Shown: piece after piece, positions 1 to 6,655 of the stretch
Layout: every line of letters starts with the position of its first letter
How positions within the stretch are numbered: the stretch's first letter is position 1
DNA from: a virus
Virus record (IMG/VR): IMGVR_UViG_3300046009_013373
Span: 1-20,529 of that record
Reading direction: 5' to 3' (one strand)
DNA: 20,529 nt
Notes under the pieces: model-generated
Seen by the model: the letters and a program-made list of their open reading frames with translations, nothing else
Database searches by the model: none
What the model was told of the DNA's origin: nothing
Translations under genes and position numbers: made by a program

Positions 1-1
1 C

Positions 2-175
2 AAGACAATGGAGGGATGCTTACCCGGTCTGGGAGCCGATGCAACACTCACACCAGACAAAGCATCTGGGGGACGCTGGAGCGAGGTGATCTCTCGCATA
101 AAGTCTAAGGTGCCGAAGCGGCTTCACAAGAATGTAGAGGGGTCTGGCGGTACTGGCCAGCGTTGGAAAGGGTGA
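2..175 (+). CDS. C-terminal fragment of an unidentified protein (5' end outside window)
   Basis: This frame is open from the window edge for 57 codons and stops with TGA at 173-175. The product ends in a basic, Gly-rich tail (KNVEGSGGTGQRWKG) after a segment with SEVISRIKSKVPKRL. I do not recognise the family. The stretch is clearly more GC-rich (about 55%) than the phage-like genes further right, so it may belong to a differently derived segment. With such base composition an open frame of this length could also occur by chance, and overlapping frames on the other strand are open too, so confidence is low. Confidence 0.3.
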   Translation, partial: KTMEGCLPGLGADATLTPDKASGGRWSEVISRIKSKVPKRLHKNVEGSGGTGQRWKG

Positions 176-352
176 CTGGGAGCCGTAAGTGTTTTATTGC
201 GAACTTTTGAGGTTTCTCGACAGAGGGGCTGAGAGGCATTCGCGGTATTGGCGGCATTCGGAATAGATTGCCACCTAAGCCCCACTTCCCCCCATATTCC
301 CCCACACATTTCTAACCCCTACCCACACTACCTGTCATTTTGACACATTTCG

Positions 353-412
353 TATACAGGCTTTCAGCTCCCCGTGTATGCTAATGCCGAAACGGGTGTC
401 TATCCCTGTATA
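353..412. other. Nested inverted repeat downstream of a leftward operon
   Basis: A perfect 8-bp outer arm (TATACAGG at 353-360 with CCTGTATA at 405-412) encloses a 5-bp inner arm (CCCGT 371-375 with ACGGG 392-396). It lies directly after the stop of the leftward gene that ends at 417, so in the leftward transcript it would form a 3'-end structure. There is no T-run, so it is not a classical intrinsic terminator. The remaining gene-free bases 176-352 show nothing else I can name. Confidence 0.35.
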
Positions 413-416
413 TACC

Positions 417-812
417 TTACTTTCTGTTCTTTCTCTTATCTGATTCTTTCTTTACCCAATCCTCTACTGCTTTTTGATGTTCCGGTGAGGTTCGTAGTTT
501 CCGCATATGATCTAAATCGGCTTTTAGTTCTTTGTCTGTTGATCCTGCATATGCACCTGTTCTTTTACCCTCTGGTTCTGCTAAATGACGAAGTACTTGT
601 GCTCTTGAATGTCTACCTAGAGCATCCGTGGCTCGTTGTATATACGCTGGATCATTTTTACCAAAAGTGAGAGATTGTCCTAATGCTATTTGTGATTGTC
701 TATCGGCAGCATCCAATACCTTTTCTCTTTGTGGTGTGAGGCGTTGTTGCTCGTCTAGTTTCATTTGACGGTATGCGTCGGCGACTGATTTGAGTTGTTT
801 GTTCTTGTCCAT
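417..812 (-). CDS. Hypothetical basic, helical protein (131 aa)
   Basis: The product begins MDKNKQLKSVADAYRQMK, is rich in Lys, Arg, Gln and Asp, has no hydrophobic segment and looks largely helical, ending in a very basic tail (KKESDKRKNRK). The start is well supported by AAGGAG about five bases before the ATG. The preceding leftward gene ends one base upstream, so the two are probably translated from one message. I recognise no family. The charge pattern and size would fit a small internal or scaffold-type virion protein, like the other Lys/Arg-rich proteins here, but that is only inference. Confidence 0.7.
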   Translation of the reverse strand: MDKNKQLKSVADAYRQMKLDEQQRLTPQREKVLDAADRQSQIALGQSLTFGKNDPAYIQRATDALGRHSRAQVLRHLAEPEGKRTGAYAGSTDKELKADLDHMRKLRTSPEHQKAVEDWVKKESDKRKNRK

Positions 813-813
813 A

Positions 814-1281
814 TTATCTCCTTGGTCTATCTAGTTCTTTGTTTGGTGGAAGTGCGGATACATTTGATGCGACGATTCCGAGCCGTTTTGCTCCAGCCTG
901 ATAGATTCTGTGCTTCTTTGGATGCTCTGTGTCGTATTGCAGAAATGGCTTCTTTCCGCTCAACTCATGCTGTGTTTGTACGAAATGACTGATATGATCG
1001 AATACTTTTCTTGCCACATCTGAAGGAAATTCTCTGCTTGGATCTTCTATGCCATGATATCCACCTACGCTGAACAATACTTCCCAATTGTTTTGACCAA
1101 GATTCATGAAGTCTGTTCGTATGGTTTTGGCGGAGATAGGCTTTCCCTTGCTATCCTTTGTGATGTTGGCATAGGATACTCTCTCATCGCTGTCGTGAGT
1201 GACATCAGGATGCTTTTCTTTGGCTCTGTATACTGTACTAGGCCGAAAGATCTCTGCGAGGTATTGCCGAAAGGTGAGCAT
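814..1281 (-). CDS. Phage protein with capsid-targeting-like N-terminus (155 aa)
   Basis: An upstream GTG at 1320 would give a longer protein, but I chose the ATG at 1281 because the product then starts MLTFRQYLAEIF. That has the shape of the T4-type capsid targeting sequence (M-K-T-Y/F-x-E/Q-F/Y-I/L-x-E) carried by internal virion proteins. The rest contains SVGGYHGIEDPSREFP and FVQTQHELSGKKPFLQYDT and is hydrophilic without a membrane segment; I cannot name a family. No Shine-Dalgarno is visible before this ATG; instead GATAAATA sits five bases upstream, suggesting a leaderless or nearly leaderless late transcript. The 131-residue gene follows after one base. Being packaged in the head is a hypothesis only. 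Confidence 0.65.
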   Translation of the reverse strand: MLTFRQYLAEIFRPSTVYRAKEKHPDVTHDSDERVSYANITKDSKGKPISAKTIRTDFMNLGQNNWEVLFSVGGYHGIEDPSREFPSDVARKVFDHISHFVQTQHELSGKKPFLQYDTEHPKKHRIYQAGAKRLGIVASNVSALPPNKELDRPRR

Positions 1282-1286
1282 AGAGT

Positions 1287-1294
1287 TATTTATC
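1287..1294 (-). promoter_or_regulatory. GATAAATA late-promoter-like element
   Basis: Read leftward the sequence is GATAAATA, one base from the T4 late consensus TATAAATA. It lies five bases before the ATG at 1281 and leaves no room for a ribosome binding site, so transcription would start at or near the start codon. It belongs to a set of similar elements at 6407, 9002, 15924 and 18462. Confidence 0.4.
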
Positions 1295-1355
1295 AAATCT
1301 ACATAATACTGAACACACACCCGTAGTCTATCGTATTAGACATGGAGGACAAATC

Positions 1356-2762
1356 ATGAAAGCCATTCTATTAGTTCTGATGAGTTTGCTGATGGTGGGT
1401 GGAGTAGACATAAACAAAGGAAAGCCGGAAGTCGATACTTTCTTTGTACAATGGAAAGAAAATGTGAATAAAGATGCCGTTTTGATGAATGTGAATGGAA
1501 TCGAAGCGGTGGAACACTATTCCCATATTCCAAACCTTTCTCTAGTCAACATGAAGAATGTGGCTTTTATGCAAACCGCCATGGCCACTCTTTCTATGAA
1601 TCCAAATGTGGAATTTGTGGAAGAAGATAGAATATTTGTAGCAAAGCAAAACGAGGTGATTCCAAACGACTCTGGCTTTTCTCAGTGCTGGGGTCATCGC
1701 AACATAGGGCAGTCGGGTGGACTCATCAACTTTGACATGAATACCACGAATGCGTGGACAATGACGAAAGGTTCTGCGAATATTCGTGTTCTCGTATTCG
1801 AAACAGGCATACAGCAAAACCACCCAGACATCAACCAACTTCCGGGTAGGGATTTCACCACAGGTGCCATAAACGGCATCGCAGGAGGAGAACCAAGCAA
1901 TTCATGTGACAATCACGGTACAGCGGTTGCTGGCTGCATTGCAGGCATCATCAACAATGGCATTGGTACGGTTGGTGTCGCTCCTGAATGCAAGGTGATT
2001 TCTGCGAAAGTGGGAACAGCCATCACACCATGCAATGGATCGTGGCAGGGGCAGACATCATGGACGGTGAATGCGATCAATTGGGGTATCGCAAACGGGG
2101 TTCGTGTCACAAACAATAGCAACGACTATGGTACGGCATCGACGGCCATGACGAATGCATACATCGCTGCACGAAATGCGGGTGTAGTCAACTTTGCGAG
2201 TTCGGGTAACTCGGGAAACACAAGCATCGGATTTCCTGCACGATCAAATGGAGTCGTAGCAGTCGGTGCTTCAAGTCGAAACGGGCAGAAAGCATCCTTC
2301 TCTTCGTATGGTACAAAACTGGCTTTTGTTGCAGCAGGACAGTCGATCTATACCACAGACCGAACGGGAACCGATGGATATGTGTCGGGAGATTACACCA
2401 CGATTGATGGTACATCGTTCTCTTCGCCATATGCAGCAGGGATAGCAGCATTGATTCTTTCAGTCAATCCCTCCCTTTCGGCAGCACAAGTGGAATCGAT
2501 CATGCAGTCATCATGCAAGGACATGGGAACCGCAGGCTACGATACTCTCACCGGGTGGGGAATGCTCAATGCCGAAGCGGCAGTTCGGGCTGCTCTCCCT
2601 GTCTCTTGTCCAGCAGATTTTAATGGAGACAGGATTGTAAACGGTGACGATCTTGGTATGTTACTTGGTTCTTGGGGAACACCACAATACGATATCAACG
2701 ATGACGGAACCACAGATGGTATAGATTTGGGTATCTTTCTTGCTAATTGGGGTCCTTGCTGA
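1356..2762 (+). CDS. Secreted subtilase (S8) with C-terminal dockerin-like repeats
   Basis: This is a 468-residue exported serine protease. Residues 1-16 form a signal peptide (MKAILLVLMSLLMVGG), about 27-95 an I9-like propeptide (ending NPNVEFVEEDRIF), about 105-412 the S8 domain, and 418-468 two calcium-loop repeats starting DFNGDRIVNGDDLG and DINDDGTTDGIDLG. His187 (DNHGTAVAG), oxyanion Asn285 (SSGNSG) and Ser354 (GTSFSSP) are present. At the catalytic Asp position the sequence is FETGIQQNHPD, so Glu149 (codon GAA) replaces Asp. Start: GGAGGA eight bases upstream of the ATG; a GTCTA/TAGAC repeat (1326-1341) lies before it. Dockerin-like tails of this kind are typical of Phycisphaerae. The gene is more GC-rich than its phage neighbours and stands alone, which suggests acquisition from a planctomycete host. 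Envelope or extracellular degradation is a plausible role, and an inactive protein is possible. Confidence 0.93.
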   Translation: MKAILLVLMSLLMVGGVDINKGKPEVDTFFVQWKENVNKDAVLMNVNGIEAVEHYSHIPNLSLVNMKNVAFMQTAMATLSMNPNVEFVEEDRIFVAKQNEVIPNDSGFSQCWGHRNIGQSGGLINFDMNTTNAWTMTKGSANIRVLVFETGIQQNHPDINQLPGRDFTTGAINGIAGGEPSNSCDNHGTAVAGCIAGIINNGIGTVGVAPECKVISAKVGTAITPCNGSWQGQTSWTVNAINWGIANGVRVTNNSNDYGTASTAMTNAYIAARNAGVVNFASSGNSGNTSIGFPARSNGVVAVGASSRNGQKASFSSYGTKLAFVAAGQSIYTTDRTGTDGYVSGDYTTIDGTSFSSPYAAGIAALILSVNPSLSAAQVESIMQSSCKDMGTAGYDTLTGWGMLNAEAAVRAALPVSCPADFNGDRIVNGDDLGMLLGSWGTPQYDINDDGTTDGIDLGIFLANWGPC

Positions 2763-2778
2763 TTTACTAAAACAAAAA

Positions 2779-2803
2779 CCCCCTATTGCTAGGGGGCTTC
2801 TTT
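2779..2803. terminator. Bidirectional intrinsic terminator
   Basis: A 7-bp stem (CCCCCTA 2779-2785 with TAGGGGG 2790-2796) encloses the loop TTGC. It has a T-rich run on the right (CTTCTTT) and an A-rich run on the left (AAAACAAAAA). It sits between the converging subtilase gene and the leftward gene ending at 2833 and can serve both. Confidence 0.85.
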
Positions 2804-2832
2804 CATGGCATGGAGAGGATTATGTTGTTAAA

Positions 2833-3780
2833 TCAGAGTTGTCGATCTTTCCAAGCAAAGATTGAATCTTCTCTGCCTGCTCTTTCTTCTTTTGCTTTTC
2901 TGTAAGCGGCTGCTGCTTCAAGGTCTTTCTGGTATTGTGCTTCTTTCTTTGCTGCTTCTCTCGCTGGTCGTCCTGCTTCATATTCAGCATTTATTCTTTT
3001 TTGTTTTGCTTCGCCTGCTGCAATGTCTATTGCTGTTTGCTTCGCTCTTTGCGTTGCTCCTACTTCATCGTTTGTAGCAAACCCTCTACCTCTTAGTAAA
3101 TTTCCAACTCTTGATAAGGTATCTGCAAATCGTCCCTCTTCAATCGTGAGGCTGTCTGAGTAATTCTTTGCTCTTTTTTGTGCTGTCATTTGACGATTTG
3201 CCATTCTTCCTATGGCATGAACATTCTTTCTCAAGATATTAACATTCTCTGCCGATGCTGCTCTTTCTCCTTCAGGAACTCCCTGTAGACTCATCTTGGT
3301 CTTTGTATCCACAACCGAACCAACTGGATGCTGATCGGGTGTTAACCTCATCTGATTACCAAAAGATCCGACATTTAAACCGCGAGCCTTCCCCATTGCA
3401 GCGAGTCTTGCTCTTGCAAATCCTGCTCCGGCTTTGGATGCATTGTCAATCGCAACAACTTTATTTTCTGGACCTTTTGGATCTTCAACTGTTCGAACAG
3501 AACGAACCTGTAATGTTCCTCTATTTGCACTATGCATCAGATTTCTAAGTCGCTTTGCTTGGTGTACTTCCAATGCTCTAATATTTGGGTTCGCTGCTCT
3601 TTGGTCATCTGTGAATGCTGTGATCTCTTGAAGATCAACTCCTTCTTTCAGAAGAGAAACAAGACGCTCATAGTCACCAACTTGTTCGGTTAGGCTCTTG
3701 AGTTTGCGTTCGGCTTCTACTAGTTGCCTTTGAAGGTGATTCTTTTCGTTGATGAGTTTTTGTTGGTAAAAGTGATCCAT
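2833..3780 (-). CDS. Coiled-coil protein with MDHFYQQKLI N-terminal signature (315 aa)
   Basis: Residues 1-45 form an amphipathic coiled coil (MDHFYQQKLINEKNHLQRQL). The middle is Arg/Ala-rich with RARLAAMGKARG and QMTAQKRAKNYSD, and the C-terminus is a charged helix rich in Ala, Lys and Glu ending AWKDRQL. There is no signal peptide, membrane segment or catalytic motif that I recognise. The start is supported by GGGAG about seven bases upstream; CCTAAATA at 3800-3807 is a weak match to the late element. The first 20 residues closely resemble those of the leftward protein at 5747-6388 while the remainders differ, as expected for a shared targeting or assembly tag. Function unknown; a structural or internal virion protein is my best guess. 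Confidence 0.75.
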   Translation of the reverse strand: MDHFYQQKLINEKNHLQRQLVEAERKLKSLTEQVGDYERLVSLLKEGVDLQEITAFTDDQRAANPNIRALEVHQAKRLRNLMHSANRGTLQVRSVRTVEDPKGPENKVVAIDNASKAGAGFARARLAAMGKARGLNVGSFGNQMRLTPDQHPVGSVVDTKTKMSLQGVPEGERAASAENVNILRKNVHAIGRMANRQMTAQKRAKNYSDSLTIEEGRFADTLSRVGNLLRGRGFATNDEVGATQRAKQTAIDIAAGEAKQKRINAEYEAGRPAREAAKKEAQYQKDLEAAAAYRKAKEERAGREDSIFAWKDRQL

Positions 3781-3844
3781 GTTTTCTCCCTGATTGTATT
3801 ATTTAGGTTTTTGCCTTGAGCCACAAATGCCTTTTAAAAATTGC

Positions 3845-3872
3845 TTGCAAATTAGCATAAAGTATGTAGAAT
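3845..3872 (+). promoter_or_regulatory. Sigma70-like promoter of the five-gene operon
   Basis: TTGCAA (3845-3850), a 16-base spacer and TAGAAT (3867-3872) match a bacterial housekeeping promoter. The -10 ends six bases before the ATG at 3879 and no Shine-Dalgarno is visible, so the first gene may be translated from a leaderless message. Confidence 0.5.
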
Positions 3873-3878
3873 ACCGAC

Positions 3879-4115
3879 ATGAGCAACGACACACCAGACA
3901 TCAAAACACTTGAACACCGTTTGCACATGGCTAAAAAGATCATTTCTCATCTAACTAGACAACGAGATGAAGCCAGAGCCATGTATCTTATGAGAATTCG
4001 CCTAGACTTCTCCGAGGATGAAGCCAAAAATGCAGCCACCGAACTTGGTTGGTACAAGGACAATGATGCTCTTGACAGAATTGCCGAGTTGGATCAGGAG
4101 ATGGGATTGCTATGA
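3879..4115 (+). CDS. Small helical hypothetical protein (78 aa)
   Basis: The protein starts MSNDTPDIKTLEHRLHMAKK and is charged and helical, with RQRDEARAMYLMRIRLDF in the middle. It is the first gene of a rightward five-gene operon; its stop overlaps the next start as ATGA, which implies coupled translation. The ATG follows a TAGAAT -10 by six bases without a ribosome binding site. The segment RQRDEAR recurs as RERDEAR two genes downstream, suggesting a shared small module. No family or function recognised. Confidence 0.65.
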   Translation: MSNDTPDIKTLEHRLHMAKKIISHLTRQRDEARAMYLMRIRLDFSEDEAKNAATELGWYKDNDALDRIAELDQEMGLL

Positions 4116-4537
4116 ACGAGCCACTAGACATTGAACAACTAGAACAAAAGTATCCTCTGTGCTTCAAACATCAGGGAACTTGTATGTGGGGAGTTGATTG
4201 CCAGTCTGGTTGGAATCAACTACTGCACGATCTTCTTGGCAAACTTGAGGCTCATCTTTCTGCCAATCAAGACAAGTTTATCAATTGTGAGTTTCCCTTT
4301 CGCATCGATCAGATCAAAGAGAAGTTTGGGACTCTCCGTTTCTATGTTGGCGGCGAAATCGATGATACCATGTGGCAATATATTGACTGTGCCGAAAGAG
4401 AAAGTGCCCATGTCTGTGAAGTGTGTGGCAAACCCGGAAGTCTACACTCAGCAAAGCGTGGGTTTTGGGTTAAGACTCTCTGCACCGACTGTGCCAAGGA
4501 TAGATACATTCCCTACGACAGAAATGAGATGGTATGA
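4112..4537 (+). CDS. Conserved phage-type protein with four-Cys zinc-ribbon-like motif (141 aa)
   Basis: The first half contains CMWGVDCQSGWNQLLHDLL and QIKEKFGTLRFYVGG. The second half holds a four-Cys cluster, CEVCGKPG (about residues 112-119) and CTDC (about 133-136), probably a zinc ribbon. The combination of a GW...L segment, the KEKFGTLRFY block and a CxxCGxPG ribbon is one I associate with a small protein family scattered through phage and bacterial genomes, of unknown function. The start overlaps the previous stop (ATGA) and the end overlaps the next start in the same way, so it is translated as part of the operon. A nucleic-acid or protein-binding role is possible but not shown. Confidence 0.75.
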   Translation: MNEPLDIEQLEQKYPLCFKHQGTCMWGVDCQSGWNQLLHDLLGKLEAHLSANQDKFINCEFPFRIDQIKEKFGTLRFYVGGEIDDTMWQYIDCAERESAHVCEVCGKPGSLHSAKRGFWVKTLCTDCAKDRYIPYDRNEMV

Positions 4538-4860
4538 AGAAGATCAAGCCTGAAGATGTTGCATACGAACTGCGTGAACTTTCCAAGAACACCAGTCTCA
4601 GTCCTGAAATTATCAATATAATTTCTCACGGCTATGCTAGGATCTGTGAGTTGGAGCGTGAGCGCGACGAGGCGAGGCGGGAGGTATGCAGGGATGAAGC
4701 GTATCGTCCTTCACCATCACCACCATGCACGGCAAATCAAGTTGCGAATCGGCGTGGTTGGGATTGCTTCAAGGAGGAATTCTTTGTTGGCGACGATGAC
4801 CATGCAAAGATGGAAGCCGATTCAAACAACAAACTCTTTCGCACTACGGATATGAAATAA
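4534..4860 (+). CDS. Hypothetical protein with RERDEARREVC motif (108 aa)
   Basis: Residues 1-55 are helical and charged (MKKIKPEDVAYELRELSK, then ELERERDEARREVC). A Pro/Ser-rich stretch follows, then NRRGWDCFKEEFF and an acidic end. The RDEARREVC plus RGWDCFKE pairing resembles small phage accessory proteins I have seen but cannot name. The gene starts in an ATGA overlap with the previous stop; the next ATG follows one base after its stop. In another frame the DNA contains a run of His codons (around 4715-4730), but that frame has no support as a gene. Function unknown. Confidence 0.6.
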   Translation: MKKIKPEDVAYELRELSKNTSLSPEIINIISHGYARICELERERDEARREVCRDEAYRPSPSPPCTANQVANRRGWDCFKEEFFVGDDDHAKMEADSNNKLFRTTDMK

Positions 4861-4861
4861 A

Positions 4862-5308
4862 ATGGCTATCGTACCTACATCTACAATCTATAATTCAAAC
4901 GGTCAGACTTTCTCTCGCTCCGAGTATCAGGGAGCAATTTATCAGGAAGTCACCTTCACCGATAGGCTTGTGTTCGATACTCAGTTCACAATTACTGAGC
5001 CTATCAAGGAATCTATTTCAAACAATACGGTTTCAAATTATCCTGTTATACCTAACCAGTATTTCATGGGATCTTTTGACGGATTTTGGGTCCATAAGAT
5101 CTTCAATGGTGGCAGGCTCGTAATGACCGTTCAGACCGTGGATCAGGATATGTTCATTCCTGTTGCCCATGATCGTGTTGAAAGTGTTTGTATGCAGGCT
5201 TCTACCGAATTGAATGGAAGCGATTGTGAGCCTCCTGATGTTCCTGCACCGGGAGTACTTGCAATGCTTGGAATTGCTGCTATAATTGTATCAAAGAGAA
5301 AGCGATGA
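4862..5308 (+). CDS. Protein with C-terminal PEP-CTERM-like anchor but no signal peptide (148 aa)
   Basis: Residues 1-120 are beta-rich and polar (MAIVPTSTIYNSNGQTFSRS; later QYFMGSFDGFWVHKIFNGG). The C-terminus is a short Pro motif, a hydrophobic helix and a basic cluster: PDVPAPGVLAMLGIAAI followed by IVSKRKR (about residues 125-148). This is the layout of PEP-CTERM-type sorting tails, and the PAPG version is common in Phycisphaerae. The N-terminus lacks any signal peptide, which such substrates normally need, so the protein could be tail-anchored in the inner membrane or be a fragment of an exported protein. It sits one base after the previous gene and overlaps the next (ATGA). Probably host-derived; function unknown. 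Confidence 0.75.
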   Translation: MAIVPTSTIYNSNGQTFSRSEYQGAIYQEVTFTDRLVFDTQFTITEPIKESISNNTVSNYPVIPNQYFMGSFDGFWVHKIFNGGRLVMTVQTVDQDMFIPVAHDRVESVCMQASTELNGSDCEPPDVPAPGVLAMLGIAAIIVSKRKR

Positions 5309-5715
5309 CAGAACAAAGCAATACCGAAAAACTCGTAGAAAATGTTATCAACTATTGTGAAATTTTAGAATCATTTCCGATTGCTGCAATTCAGGGGATG
5401 ATTCCGTCAATTTCTCAATTGGCTGAAGAAGTTTCTATCGTTGATGCCGAAAGACAAAGGCTTCAAGAGGAGAACGAAAAACTTCGATTATTTGCCGAAG
5501 CAAATGCTATGCTTAAAGAAGAAATTGAAAGATTGATGCAAGAGATTGTAATCTTGAACGCTGAGGTAAATGTTCTTACAGAGAACAATAGAAGCCAAGC
5601 GATTATGTTGAAGAATGATTATCCCACAATGTATAGTGATGATTATAAAAAGTACAAGAAATCAAAACACTATATTAAAGATTGGGAAAATACTCATTAC
5701 GCAATGAAGGCGTAA
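5305..5715 (+). CDS. Coiled-coil protein (136 aa)
   Basis: After a short N-terminal part (MTEQSNTEKLVENVINYCE), residues about 45-95 form a heptad-rich coiled coil with ERQRLQEENEKLRLF and EEIERLMQEIVILN. The C-terminus is Lys/Tyr-rich (DDYKKYKKSKHYIKDWEN). There is no membrane segment or enzymatic motif. It is the last gene of the operon, coupled by ATGA overlap to the anchored protein before it and followed at once by a terminator. Coupling to the anchor protein suggests the two may act together, but nothing in the sequence states how. Confidence 0.7.
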   Translation: MTEQSNTEKLVENVINYCEILESFPIAAIQGMIPSISQLAEEVSIVDAERQRLQEENEKLRLFAEANAMLKEEIERLMQEIVILNAEVNVLTENNRSQAIMLKNDYPTMYSDDYKKYKKSKHYIKDWENTHYAMKA

Positions 5716-5718
5716 TAA

Positions 5719-5742
5719 AAAACCCCGATTTCTCGGGGTTTT
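5719..5742. terminator. Bidirectional intrinsic terminator
   Basis: A 10-bp stem made of AAAACCCCGA (5719-5728) and TCGGGGTTTT (5733-5742) has the loop TTTC. T-rich sequence follows on the right (GTTTTTAT) and A-rich sequence lies on the left. It ends the rightward five-gene operon and the leftward gene ending at 5747. Confidence 0.88.
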
Positions 5743-5746
5743 GTTT

Positions 5747-6388
5747 TTATTGTGGTTTTATTCGTTTCGTTGCTAGATCCATCACTCTTTTATTCTTTGC
5801 TAGCAATTTTTCATTTTGTGCAACTGCTTCTGGGCCATCTAGTTTGGCCATAGATTTACCTACAGTTGAATCCCATGCCATCATTGCATTTGCTCTTGCT
5901 CTGGCTAATTTGAGTGCTGTCTGACCTTCTCGGGTATCACCAATCTCGTTCAGCAACTCTTCATTTACCTTTTTCTTGTTCAATAAATTTTTGATGTTGT
6001 TCAACTCAGTCTTGCTGCCTGGTTTGTTTGTATATTTTGCTTTTAATTTTTTAAGTTGATCTGTTGAGAGTTTTTGAAGTTGTTGCTTTGTGTGACTCTC
6101 TTCTAACTTATTCAATTTTGGATGTTTTGGCATTCTAATTGTTGTTGGAATCTTGGGTGCAGACTTTCCTCTTAGTGCCTCTGCTGCTGCTTTATCGGCG
6201 GCTATCTTTTCTCTCATTCCAGCCTCAGAAGTTGGCATAGGATCTTTTGACACATATGTTTCTGCAATCATATTCTCGTAAGCAAAAACCTTCTCTTGTA
6301 ATTGCTTGATTTGCTTGTTTACCTTTGCAAGTTCGAATTGAAGTTGTTGATTTTCTCTGATGAGTTTTTGTTCAAATATATGATCCAT
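5747..6388 (-). CDS. Basic coiled-coil protein with MDHIFEQKLI N-terminal signature (213 aa)
   Basis: I chose the ATG at 6388 rather than the one 18 bases upstream because ACGGAG lies about six bases before it, and because the product then begins MDHIFEQKLIRENQQLQFEL, matching the start of the protein at 2833-3780. Residues 1-45 are a coiled coil. The middle is Lys-rich (KLKAKYTNKPGSKTELNNIK) and the end contains RARANAMMAWDSTVGKSM and a basic tail (NKRVMDLATKRIKPQ). There is no membrane segment or known catalytic motif. A perfect TATAAATA at 6407-6414 precedes it, so it is probably a late, virion-associated or assembly protein. The shared N-terminus suggests a targeting or docking tag. Confidence 0.78.
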   Translation of the reverse strand: MDHIFEQKLIRENQQLQFELAKVNKQIKQLQEKVFAYENMIAETYVSKDPMPTSEAGMREKIAADKAAAEALRGKSAPKIPTTIRMPKHPKLNKLEESHTKQQLQKLSTDQLKKLKAKYTNKPGSKTELNNIKNLLNKKKVNEELLNEIGDTREGQTALKLARARANAMMAWDSTVGKSMAKLDGPEAVAQNEKLLAKNKRVMDLATKRIKPQ

Positions 6389-6406
6389 GATTGTCTCCGT
6401 ATACAA

Positions 6407-6414
6407 TATTTATA
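6407..6414 (-). promoter_or_regulatory. TATAAATA late-type promoter element
   Basis: Read leftward this is a perfect TATAAATA, followed by TTGTATACGGAG and the ATG at 6388. The spacing between element, ACGGAG and ATG is almost the same as at 9002-9029. It overlaps the tail of the terminator at 6414-6445, so one short segment both ends one leftward unit and starts the next. Confidence 0.6.
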
Positions 6415-6445
6415 AAAAAACTCCCGGTAATCTCTTACCGGGAGT
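6414..6445 (-). terminator. Intrinsic terminator of the beta-barrel operon
   Basis: Read leftward, an 11-bp perfect stem (ACTCCCGGTAA with TTACCGGGAGT, positions 6420-6445) has a 4-base loop and is followed by TTTTTTTATA. It lies 21 bases after the stop of the small membrane protein gene and ends its message. Confidence 0.9.
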
Positions 6446-6466
6446 TCTCAGTAATGTCCTAAAGGA

Positions 6467-6637
6467 TCACTTACCGGCGAATAGATTCACAATGTTGTGA
6501 ACCGCATTCATTACTACACCGACGCCGCTAACGGCGAAGGGAAGTAGTGCAAGGGCTAGAGCCCAATGCCATACGTTCTTCCAGCAAAAACCGCAGGGAA
6601 CGCAGGACTTAGTAGTGCAAGTAGTTTCATCAGCCAT
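6467..6637 (-). CDS. Small Cys-rich membrane protein (56 aa)
   Basis: An upstream TTG would make the frame six residues longer, but the AAAGGAG that would serve as ribosome binding site lies inside that extension, so the ATG at 6637 is the start (MADETTCTTKSCVPCGFCWK). Four cysteines at residues 7, 12, 15 and 18 (Cx4CxxCxxC) precede one hydrophobic segment (about 22-44) and an amphipathic end. It could bind a metal or form disulphides next to the membrane. The gene follows the beta-barrel gene by 18 bases and shares its promoter and terminator, so the two probably work together in the envelope. A holin-like role cannot be excluded, but the linkage to the barrel makes it less likely. Confidence 0.75.
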   Translation of the reverse strand: MADETTCTTKSCVPCGFCWKNVWHWALALALLPFAVSGVGVVMNAVHNIVNLFAGK

Positions 6638-6655
6638 GGTAAATTCTCCTTTCAA

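Noticed and set aside
105-309. Two leftward open frames at the left edge
   Set aside because: Low-complexity Pro/Ser/Gly products in GC-rich DNA, overlapping each other and the rightward partial frame, without ribosome binding sites.
1282-1320. GTG start extending the 155-residue leftward protein
   Set aside because: No ribosome binding site, and it would bury the capsid-targeting-like MLTFRQYLAE start that matches the family pattern.
4634-4855. Frame with a run of His codons
   Set aside because: It lies wholly inside the coupled 108-residue gene in another frame and lacks its own start signals. The His run is a by-product of the CAC/CAT-like repeat in the real frame.
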